Part shown: positions 58,330-64,000 of the stretch, piece after piece
Position numbering within the stretch: the first letter of the stretch is position 1
How the letters are laid out: each line of letters opens with the position of its first letter
From: CAIXOA01 sp041653635
GTDB taxonomy: Archaea > Micrarchaeota > Micrarchaeia > Anstonellales > Bilamarchaeaceae
DNA length: 64,000 nt
Reading direction: 5' to 3'
Assembly (NCBI GenBank): GCA_041653635.1
Contig: JBAZFC010000001.1
Span: 806,001 to 870,000 of the forward strand
Made by a program: the position numbers and the translations under genes
Notes under the pieces: model-generated
What the model was told of the DNA's origin: nothing
The model's database searches: none
Seen by the model: only the letters and a program-made list of their open reading frames with translations

Positions 58330-59424
58330 CTATTCCGCTATCCGGATGCTGTTTATCACTTCTATTGTCTCTCCGAGCACGCTCGCGTTCATTATGGCCG
58401 GCACTTCACCCTCCAGGCCAGGCAAATAATCCAGCTCATAACTCTGCTCGTATAGGTTGTAGCCGCCGATTTCCTCCGGCAGCGCCAATATATAAGAAGA
58501 CTTCTCCTCGTGCGGGAACCCGAACCCGGGGTCCGCTTCCGACCTTATCACCAGGGAAGAATCATAGTAAGTGACGTTCCCGAAATCCTGCGCAATCCTC
58601 TCCTTGTCCGCAAAATCCTGCTTCACAGTTATGGACCTCTCGCTTATGGTCTCCACATAATCATATTTCTTAGCCAGCATCTCCTGGGGCGTTAGCGGCC
58701 CTGCAAGCAGTATGTTGTCATTCCTCACAAATTCCACATTCCCCGCGCCGAATTGCGCCGTGAGGTTCGCAATGTCCAGGTTCCTGCCCTCCCAGGGCAC
58801 CGCATAATAGAATGTCCTTCCGGAGCCGTTCTCAATGGTAGCGTTGAACCCCAGGTCCATGAACTCCGCGATGGGGACAGCGTTGCCCACCCCGTCCAGC
58901 ATCCCGTTGGTCGCCTGCACGCTCATGCGCATCATTATCCTTCCGCCCACCCGGCTGACCGGCTCCATTATGTAGTCGAACCTGTTCCCCGAAACGCCGC
59001 GCGTGCTTCCATTGGCGAGTGTGATCTCAAAATACGCCGGCGTTGATACGGATGCGAGGGTATAAGTAAGGACGCCCATCCTCCTGAGCTTTTCATACAC
59101 TTCGGGGGCTTTCCTGGAATCCGAAAGGGAAACCACGCTCCTCTCGCCATCGTCAAGTATTTCGTCCACCCCGTCCATGGCAGCGACGGATTCCTTGAGG
59201 CTGGCGTTCAGCCCGCCGTCCACGTAAAGGTACGGCCTGTAATCCACCACTGTCATGCTGACCACGGCCACGCCTGAGTAGGTGTCGGCCTGCTGGCCCC
59301 CGGTGCCGGTGGAGGCGGCCCTGTTTCCGAACGCGAAGGTCTCAAGGATGAACATGAGGCATACGAGGACAATCAGCGCCTGGAAGGCGACCTTCTTCGT
59401 GTTGTCGTCAAATTTAAGAGCCAT
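58330..59424 (-). CDS. Membrane-anchored orphan directly behind tRNA-Ala (364 aa)
   Basis: Not recognised. One N-terminal hydrophobic segment (AFQALIVLVCLMFILETFAF, about 13-32) anchors a long extracytoplasmic domain, mixed alpha/beta, with no cysteine in the external part and few clear motifs. Its ATG lies just one nt after the discriminator base of the tRNA-Ala gene, with no room for a promoter or Shine-Dalgarno of its own. Expression must therefore come from the tRNA transcript. It is convergent with smc. Confidence 0.7.
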   Translation of the reverse strand: MALKFDDNTKKVAFQALIVLVCLMFILETFAFGNRAASTGTGGQQADTYSGVAVVSMTVVDYRPYLYVDGGLNASLKESVAAMDGVDEILDDGERSVVSLSDSRKAPEVYEKLRRMGVLTYTLASVSTPAYFEITLANGSTRGVSGNRFDYIMEPVSRVGGRIMMRMSVQATNGMLDGVGNAVPIAEFMDLGFNATIENGSGRTFYYAVPWEGRNLDIANLTAQFGAGNVEFVRNDNILLAGPLTPQEMLAKKYDYVETISERSITVKQDFADKERIAQDFGNVTYYDSSLVIRSEADPGFGFPHEEKSSYILALPEEIGGYNLYEQSYELDYLPGLEGEVPAIMNASVLGETIEVINSIRIAE

Positions 59425-59425
59425 T

Positions 59426-59497
59426 TGGACTTGGGGGGAATCGCACCCCCGGCCTCTCGCATGCCAAGCGAGCGCTCTGCTGCTGAGCTACAAGCCC
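59426..59497 (-). tRNA. tRNA-Ala (anticodon GGC)
   Basis: Full cloverleaf on the minus strand, 72 nt including the discriminator A: acceptor GGGCTTG/CAAGTCC containing the G3:U70 pair that identifies alanine tRNAs, D-stem GCTC/GAGC, anticodon stem CTCGC/GCGAG with loop TTGGCAT (anticodon GGC), variable region AGGCC, and T-stem GGGGG/CCCCC. CCA is not encoded and there is no intron. Odd points: the D-loop AGCAGCA lacks the usual GG, and the T-loop is TGCGATT with G in place of U at position 55. Confidence 0.9.
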
Positions 59498-59509
59498 TAG
59501 AGAAAACGC

Positions 59510-59525
59510 GGGGAGAGCGCTCCCC
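59510..59525 (-). terminator. Hairpin between the Sm-like gene and tRNA-Ala
   Basis: GGGGAG-AGCG-CTCCCC inverted repeat, followed on the minus strand by GCGTTTTCTCT and then the tRNA. It may end Sm-like gene transcription, or be a structure in a joint transcript; no clear TATA box for the tRNA is visible in the 103-nt gap. Confidence 0.4.
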
Positions 59526-59600
59526 CCATTTTCTTCTATCTTTCAGCCCCCCTCCCACTTCACTGGAGGGACCCTTTGCCCGTCTCCTTACGCACTATTT

Positions 59601-59825
59601 TCAGGACGGGGAAATGTAGATGACGCTGTCCCCCCTGAGGAGGACCGTGCCCATTCCCTTCTTCACTTCGTCGTTCACGAGCATTTCCGCCTTGTCCAGC
59701 ACGATGTTCATGTGGACGTCGTATGCCGCCATTGTGCCCCTGAAGGCAACCCCGCCCTTAAGCCCGATAACCACCGTGTTGTTCAAAGCCGCGTTCAAAA
59801 CATCAAAAGGCCTTCTCTCAGTCAT
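59601..59825 (-). CDS. Sm-like RNA-binding protein (Lsm)
   Basis: Archaeal Sm-like protein that forms a heptameric ring binding U-rich RNA. The 74-aa product has the Sm1 motif VVIGLKGGVAFRGTMAAYDVHMNIVL (positions about 20-45; key residues the aspartate and asparagine of DVHMN) and Sm2 with LLRGDSVIYI. ATG 59825 is preferred over GTG 59834 because AAGGTG lies about six nt upstream. It is the last gene before the tRNA-Ala/orphan pair on the same strand. Confidence 0.94.
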   Translation of the reverse strand: MTERRPFDVLNAALNNTVVIGLKGGVAFRGTMAAYDVHMNIVLDKAEMLVNDEVKKGMGTVLLRGDSVIYISPS

Positions 59826-59868
59826 CAAATACACCTTGTTGTTCAGAATTGGACGAAACCATTTATAT

Positions 59869-60882
59869 CTATTTCGGCGGTGGAGGCATCTCCAACTCGT
59901 CGTATAGCTCGCCCACCACCTCCTCTATTATGTCCTCGGTGGTGACCACGCCCAGCACCTTCCCGGTCTCGCTCCGCACTATCGCTATGTGCTGCCGCTT
60001 CTCCTGCAGCTCCCGGAACAGGTCGTCTATCCTCTTTTTCTCCATCACGAATTTTATGGAGCGCTTCATTTTTTTGAGGGGCCTCGCCGTGTCGCCCCGC
60101 AGCACGTAGTCCAAAAGGTCCTTTATGTACACCTTGCCGGTTATGTTGTCCAGGTCCCCCTGGTATATGGGTATCCTGGCGTGCGTCTTCTTCAGCCGCC
60201 CCATTTCATCTATCAGGTCCTTGATGGTCGCCTCCTCGGGCATCGCGAACATCTTGTTGCGCGGCACCATCACGTCCCTTGCCGTCTTGTGCCCGAACTG
60301 GAACACGTTGGCGGCGAAGTCCCTCTCAATCTTGCTGACCGTGCCCTCCTTCGCGCCCAAATCCACAAGCGCGAGCAGCTCGCTCTCGGTTATCCTTGGA
60401 TATTTGGACGCGAGCGCAAACCTCTCCCTCGCAAGGACGCTTATGCCCTTGAGCACCCATACCGCCGGATACAGCAAAATCCTCAGGTGATACAGCACCC
60501 ATGAGAACTTCAGCATGAAACGCTCTGCCATCCCGACCACCATTATCTTTGGCAGTATGTCCCCGAAGGTGAGCAATACGAATGTCATCACGCCGGTCGC
60601 TATCGCGACGCCCGCGTCCCCGAAGAGCTGCAGCGAAACCTGGGTGGCGACCGATGCGGCGGCCACATTCACGAAATTAGTCCCTATTATTATCGCGGTG
60701 AGCGCGGAGTCCTGGTGCTCCTTGAGGAATTTCAGCCTTTCAGAGGATTTGCTTTTCTCCATCTCCCAGATGGCGTGCACCCTCGCCTTGGACAGGCTGA
60801 CCAGCGCAATCTCCGAAGCCGCGAAGAACGCCGAGAGAAGCACAAGAAAGGCGGTTATGAGTAAATCTAGCTCCAATCCCAT
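59869..60882 (-). CDS. CNNM/CorC-type transporter with CBS pair
   Basis: Membrane protein of the CNNM/DUF21-CBS family (HlyC/CorC), implicated in Mg or other divalent-metal efflux. The N-terminal DUF21 domain (about 1-180) has four hydrophobic segments and AFFAASEIALVSLSKARV; the cytoplasmic Bateman (CBS) pair follows with ARDVMVPRNKMFAMPEEATI and GVVTTEDIIEEVVGELYDE (about 310-328). The C-terminal CorC domain is missing, as in short forms. ATG 60882 is preferred over GTG 60891. Confidence 0.9.
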   Translation of the reverse strand: MGLELDLLITAFLVLLSAFFAASEIALVSLSKARVHAIWEMEKSKSSERLKFLKEHQDSALTAIIIGTNFVNVAAASVATQVSLQLFGDAGVAIATGVMTFVLLTFGDILPKIMVVGMAERFMLKFSWVLYHLRILLYPAVWVLKGISVLARERFALASKYPRITESELLALVDLGAKEGTVSKIERDFAANVFQFGHKTARDVMVPRNKMFAMPEEATIKDLIDEMGRLKKTHARIPIYQGDLDNITGKVYIKDLLDYVLRGDTARPLKKMKRSIKFVMEKKRIDDLFRELQEKRQHIAIVRSETGKVLGVVTTEDIIEEVVGELYDELEMPPPPK

Positions 60883-60887
60883 CGCAT

Positions 60888-61481
60888 TCACTTCTTTCCC
60901 AAGGGTTTAAACACTTTTCCCGAGGGCACAACGATGCCCCCTTTCCCTCCCAGTACCCTTCCCTTGCCGCACAGAAACATCCAAACGGAAATCGCGCAGG
61001 CGCACGCATCCAGCTCGTCCTGCGTCCCCCCTCCTTCCAGCGCAAAGCCAAGTTCCTTAATCCATTTTCTTATTTTTGCCTTGTCCTTCCTCGGAACCCC
61101 TAAAATATCATAAGCAGCGCCCGGATAGGTTTCCTCCACGCGCACCCCTCCCCTTCTAATCCTCCGCGCAAGCGCCATCCCCCTTTCCGTGAGCATCCTC
61201 ATCGGCCCTATGGTGATGGGGAAGAATCGTATCCCCATTTCCCTCAATTCCAAATCGCATTTACGAAAATGAGCGCCGTTCCTGTCAGAGATTTTCTTCC
61301 TTCCGGGGGGAAGCGAGAGCGGCGCGTCCATCCCCACGATTTCCGGCTTCCCCTTCCGCAGTTCCTCCATTATCTCCGCATCAGTATGCAGCACCTTTGT
61401 CCGCATCCTCTTCCCAGCAATTATGCAGAAGCCCGTATTCCCCCTTTCGCTTCCCGCGAGGTCTATTCCCGCAATTTTCAT
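60888..61481 (-). CDS. DUF429-family predicted RNase H-fold nuclease
   Basis: DUF429-type protein with an RNase H-like fold, 197 aa. Visible motifs are IAGIDLAGSERGNTGF at the start, IVGMDAPLSLPPGRK (about 48-62), EETYPGAAYDILG (about 114) and a C-terminal QDELDACACAISVW (about 153) that supplies the last acidic residue. Members are predicted nucleases without a settled role. ATG 61481 is chosen; the ORF extending to 61781 overlaps a divergent gene. It ends five nt before the CNNM start. Confidence 0.82.
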   Translation of the reverse strand: MKIAGIDLAGSERGNTGFCIIAGKRMRTKVLHTDAEIMEELRKGKPEIVGMDAPLSLPPGRKKISDRNGAHFRKCDLELREMGIRFFPITIGPMRMLTERGMALARRIRRGGVRVEETYPGAAYDILGVPRKDKAKIRKWIKELGFALEGGGTQDELDACACAISVWMFLCGKGRVLGGKGGIVVPSGKVFKPLGKK

Positions 61482-61532
61482 CAAACCCATCCCACCGCAA
61501 AAGTTCTTATTGCTTTTCTGAGCACCATCCGC

Positions 61533-61985
61533 ATGGCAAAGGAAAATGGGAAATGCAGCATCCTGCGCATGGCGGGAATTGCCGTGCTTTTGGCGGCAAT
61601 CTCGTTTGTGTTCAGGATGGCGGAAGCGGTGCTCACGATGGATTATTACCTTGACCCCGCATATTTCGGCGTCTGGAGCAAGCTCATGATGCCGGTTGCG
61701 GGCCCGCCCCCGATTGAGTTCTCCCTCACCTCGCTCGCCTTTGCGTTCGTAACCGCATTCATCTTCACGTGGTTCTTCCACTACCTGAAGCCGGTCCTCG
61801 CAAACGGCAGCTGGATAAGGAAGGGCGCATGCTTCGGGCTCATCCTATTCTTCATCTGCACGGTTCCGTCAACGCTGGCGCTGATATTGATAATTAACCT
61901 GCCCATCACCCTGCTTCTCGCCTGGGCATTCACAGGGCTCGTGATAAGTGTAATATACGGGCTCGTGCTCGCGAAGCTCTGCTGA
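61533..61985 (+). CDS. Small polytopic membrane protein (150 aa)
   Basis: Not recognised. The 150-aa protein has about four hydrophobic segments (GIAVLLAAISFVFRMAEAVL; AFAFVTAFIFTWFFHYL; CFGLILFFICTVPSTLALIL; PITLLLAWAFTGLVISVIYG). The spacing with a HYLKP loop recalls DUF1761-like proteins, but not enough to assign. It is divergent from the DUF429 gene and its stop abuts the convergent P-loop gene. Confidence 0.62.
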   Translation: MAKENGKCSILRMAGIAVLLAAISFVFRMAEAVLTMDYYLDPAYFGVWSKLMMPVAGPPPIEFSLTSLAFAFVTAFIFTWFFHYLKPVLANGSWIRKGACFGLILFFICTVPSTLALILIINLPITLLLAWAFTGLVISVIYGLVLAKLC

Positions 61986-62927
61986 TTACAATTTTTTCGT
62001 TATTTCTTCCAGCCGCTTCAGCGACTGCGCCGGCTTTTCAACGGTGTTCAGGACATAGATGGGCATCCTTGAAAGCATGTCCTTGAAGAACGCCGCACGC
62101 ACGTCCCTTTTGGTGCGGTCCCTCACCAGCTGGTGCGGGTTGCAGAAATCGTTCTTCTGGAGGAATGCGAGCGCCTCGCCAACCTTTATCTCTCGGAAGG
62201 GGGGCTTCCCCGGCTCCCTCGTCAAAATCACCGCGGCGCGCATCACGGAATTCTCCTTTATCTTCTCCTCACCGAAGAGCATCTTAACGTCCGCGACCGC
62301 CCTCTCCTTGTTGTCATACTTCAACGGCACCTTCGCGAATATTCCCTTGTATTCCTTCCAGTCCTCCTCTATGTTCGCGCGTATGTATGAGTTTTTTTCC
62401 GAAGAAAACACGTTGACGTCCGCACCCACCCTAACAAAAAACCAGTCATCCGTAAGGAAGGAAGCCTTCCTGTCCAATAATAATCCATAAGTGAGCGTCG
62501 TCTTTCCGCTTCCAGAAGGCCCTATTATCCCTATGCCTCTCCCGCCGAAATCCACGTAGCTCCCGTGCACGGAATACCTCCTGTGCTCTGAGGAGAAATC
62601 TTCCAAAAACTCCGCCACCAGCGCCAGCGCGACGCTCTTCACCCACCCGTAATAATCGCATCCCTTTATGATGACTGTCTTGGAGCTCCACTCATAGAGC
62701 ACTTCCAGCCTTTCCCCGGAGACCGCAATCACCCTCCCGTGCGGCCTTATCTCATCCATCATGGGATTGAAGCTCTCGCACCACATCCTGTAGAAATCCT
62801 CGTTGTCCGTGAATAATTTGATGCAGGTGCCGTATATGTCCGCCTTCTTCTCAAAGAGGGGGCGCGCATACAGCTTCTCAACCTCCTTTTCCTTTTCCTC
62901 CGGAGTAATGAGCTTGACTTCGTACAT
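61986..62927 (-). CDS. HPr-kinase-like P-loop protein (313 aa)
   Basis: Kinase-like protein with the HPr kinase/phosphorylase C-terminal fold. The sequence VHGSYVDFGGRGIGIIGPSG-SGKTTLTYGLL (about 143-174) combines the HG.yVD..GrG strand typical of HprK with a Walker A loop GPSGSGKTT; an acidic FLTDDWFFVR follows. HprK acts on HPr of the sugar phosphotransferase system, which archaea generally lack, so the substrate must differ (a serine or small-molecule kinase is possible). The leaderless start has GTATATAAC 26 nt upstream. Confidence 0.78.
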   Translation of the reverse strand: MYEVKLITPEEKEKEVEKLYARPLFEKKADIYGTCIKLFTDNEDFYRMWCESFNPMMDEIRPHGRVIAVSGERLEVLYEWSSKTVIIKGCDYYGWVKSVALALVAEFLEDFSSEHRRYSVHGSYVDFGGRGIGIIGPSGSGKTTLTYGLLLDRKASFLTDDWFFVRVGADVNVFSSEKNSYIRANIEEDWKEYKGIFAKVPLKYDNKERAVADVKMLFGEEKIKENSVMRAAVILTREPGKPPFREIKVGEALAFLQKNDFCNPHQLVRDRTKRDVRAAFFKDMLSRMPIYVLNTVEKPAQSLKRLEEITKKL

Positions 62928-62948
62928 AGAAAAACATTCAACACATTC

Positions 62949-62957
62949 GTATATAAC
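62949..62957 (-). promoter_or_regulatory. TATA-box promoter of the HPr-kinase-like gene
   Basis: Minus-strand GTTATATAC, centred 26 nt before the ATG at 62927; it predicts a leaderless message. Confidence 0.6.
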
Positions 62958-63000
62958 AGTTGTGCTGCACGGCGCAATCCGCGTCTTTTCCTGACCGGTA

Positions 63001-63573
63001 TCAGGCAAGCCCGTTCCTTATGAAGTCAACGCCCCATGCGATGGTTATGATGCCCATCATGGTGGAGAGCACCTTTATCCCGGTCCTCCCCAGCCTGTCA
63101 TGTATGGAGGCAGCGAACCAGAGGACCAGCCACATCGCAATAAGCGCGGCGAGCCCGGCAATCGCCGTGGTTTCCTTGCCGAATTTGTCCGCAAGCAGGA
63201 TGGACGTGGCAATGACCGCGGGCCCGGTTATGAGCGGCGTCCCGATGACGACCGCTATCGCGCTCTTGTCATTGTCCTCGTGCTCCTTGGGGAAGGTCAG
63301 GCCGAGCGCCATCTGCACCCCCAGGAGAATCAGTATTATGCCGCCCGCCACCTCAAAGCTGCCCATTGAAACGCTGAGGACTGTGAGTATGCCGTTGCCT
63401 ATGAATATGAAGAGGAATAGCGGAATCGCCGCCACGATGACCGCCTGCGTCGCTATCTTCCTGCATTCCTCCCTAGGAATCCCCTTCGTGAGCGAGAAGA
63501 ACGCCGCCAGCGAGAGCAGCGGGTCCATAATCACATAAAGCAGTATGAATGCCTGCACGAACTCAAGGAGCAT
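63001..63573 (-). CDS. MarC-family membrane protein
   Basis: Integral membrane protein of the MarC/UPF0056 family, 190 aa with six hydrophobic segments. Family landmarks are VIMDPLLSLAAFFSLTKG (about 14-31), GGIILILLGVQM (about 77) and GTPLITGPAVIATSILL (about 110). The function of the family is unsettled. It is divergent from the lipoprotein gene at 63634. Confidence 0.93.
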   Translation of the reverse strand: MLLEFVQAFILLYVIMDPLLSLAAFFSLTKGIPREECRKIATQAVIVAAIPLFLFIFIGNGILTVLSVSMGSFEVAGGIILILLGVQMALGLTFPKEHEDNDKSAIAVVIGTPLITGPAVIATSILLADKFGKETTAIAGLAALIAMWLVLWFAASIHDRLGRTGIKVLSTMMGIITIAWGVDFIRNGLA

Positions 63574-63633
63574 GCGGCAGTATTCGGGGAAAGGGATTTT
63601 AAATTAACTGGGATAGCTCTTAGCGTGGTTGAT

Positions 63634-64000
63634 ATGAAGAATGCCCAAATCCTATTTGGTTTGCTTTTGGTTTCCCTTTTGGTCCTCGGATGCGCGGGCC
63701 CCGCCCCTCCTGTGGAGCAGCCCTCCGCACCGAACGTTTCCGCACCGGTTTCGCAGCCTCCCGTTGCAGTGCCCAACACGACCGTGGTGCAGCCTGCGCC
63801 GTTCAACCCCATAAAACTTGTCTATGTCCTTCCGGCGGACGTTTATGGGGGGGAGCAATACACGCTCACGCTCTGGCTTGAAAGGAAGATGGACTGCGGC
63901 GGGCGCGAGGCGCTCGTGGGCGTCCAGAGCCTTGCCATTGGCGGGGATACCGCATGGTCAAAGGTTATCGTTTATACGGATAATGGCGAGACCGCGGTCA
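63634..64000 (+). CDS. Lipoprotein, cut by the window end
   Basis: Predicted secreted lipoprotein: MKNAQILFGLLLVSLLVLGC with the lipobox Cys at residue 20, then a Pro/Val/Ala-rich linker (about 21-55) and the start of a folded domain (NPIKLVYVLPADVYGGEQYT onward). At least 122 residues are present with no stop; the gene continues beyond 64000. Not recognised further. Confidence 0.75.
   Translation, partial: MKNAQILFGLLLVSLLVLGCAGPAPPVEQPSAPNVSAPVSQPPVAVPNTTVVQPAPFNPIKLVYVLPADVYGGEQYTLTLWLERKMDCGGREALVGVQSLAIGGDTAWSKVIVYTDNGETAV

Overview
The window is archaeal chromosomal DNA. It carries eukaryote-like translation factors and ribosomal proteins (uS15, eS1, eL15, eS24, eS31/S27ae, aIF1A, aIF2-beta, aIF5A, NAC, ABCE1, RIO1), a complete A-type ATP synthase operon, Alba, an Sm-like protein, Dph2, Kae1 and a UbiA-type archaeal lipid prenyltransferase. 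Starts are often leaderless, with a TATA-like box about 26-29 nt before the ATG, or carry a GGTGA-type ribosome binding site. Gene packing is very tight: no gene-free stretch exceeds about 180 nt, and several convergent genes share overlapping stop codons. Small one-domain proteins, many orphan genes, an ECF vitamin transporter and an isolated purC would suit a DPANN-type archaeon such as Diapherotrites or Micrarchaeota. That placement is an inference, not shown by the sequence.

Layout. 1-2.1 kb: uS15, eS1, a creatininase-family amidohydrolase and NAC in one run. 2.1-5.4 kb: a DUF4349 lipoprotein, purC and a 503-aa orphan. 5.4-7.5 kb: three leftward helical-repeat proteins. 7.6-17.2 kb: eL15, then the divergent ATPase operon atpH-I-K-E-C-F-A-B-D with a PUA-domain gene coupled to its end. 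17.2-23.9 kb: a small orphan, argS, a leftward aIF2-beta/aIF1A/RIO1 operon, S-adenosylhomocysteine hydrolase, an orphan and an AmmeMemoRadiSam-type radical SAM enzyme. 24-28.4 kb: accessory-looking genes, including helical proteins, a UppP-like phosphatase, a Cys-rich lipoprotein and a ferredoxin-reductase-like protein. 28.5-38.5 kb: ppsA, dph2, a HEAT protein, thiI, an SAH/MTA deaminase, aspS, alba and a winged-helix regulator with a palindromic operator candidate. 38.5-44.3 kb: ABCE1, two small membrane proteins, an ECF transporter (S-A-T) and kae1. 44.4-54.8 kb: a 906-aa beta-helix surface protein, a CPBP protease, eS31-eS24, aIF5A, TatD, an NYN protein, a GNAT-like protein, a Tic20-like protein, UbiA, agmatinase and a 597-aa orphan of lower GC. 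55-64 kb: SMC, a membrane-anchored orphan placed directly behind a tRNA-Ala gene, an Sm-like protein, a CNNM/CBS protein, a DUF429 protein, an HPr-kinase-like P-loop protein, MarC and a lipoprotein cut by the window end.

The most unusual points are these. The tRNA-Ala(GGC) gene ends one nucleotide before the ATG of the next ORF, so tRNA 3'-end processing alone would make a leaderless mRNA, and the same tRNA has a non-canonical D-loop/T-loop elbow. A set of dispersed helical-repeat orphans recurs through the window. The 597-aa orphan has a distinct composition and a possible internal duplication. The winged-helix regulator has a perfect 7-2-7 palindrome just upstream of its promoter. No CRISPR array, insertion sequence, rRNA gene or clear riboswitch was seen.
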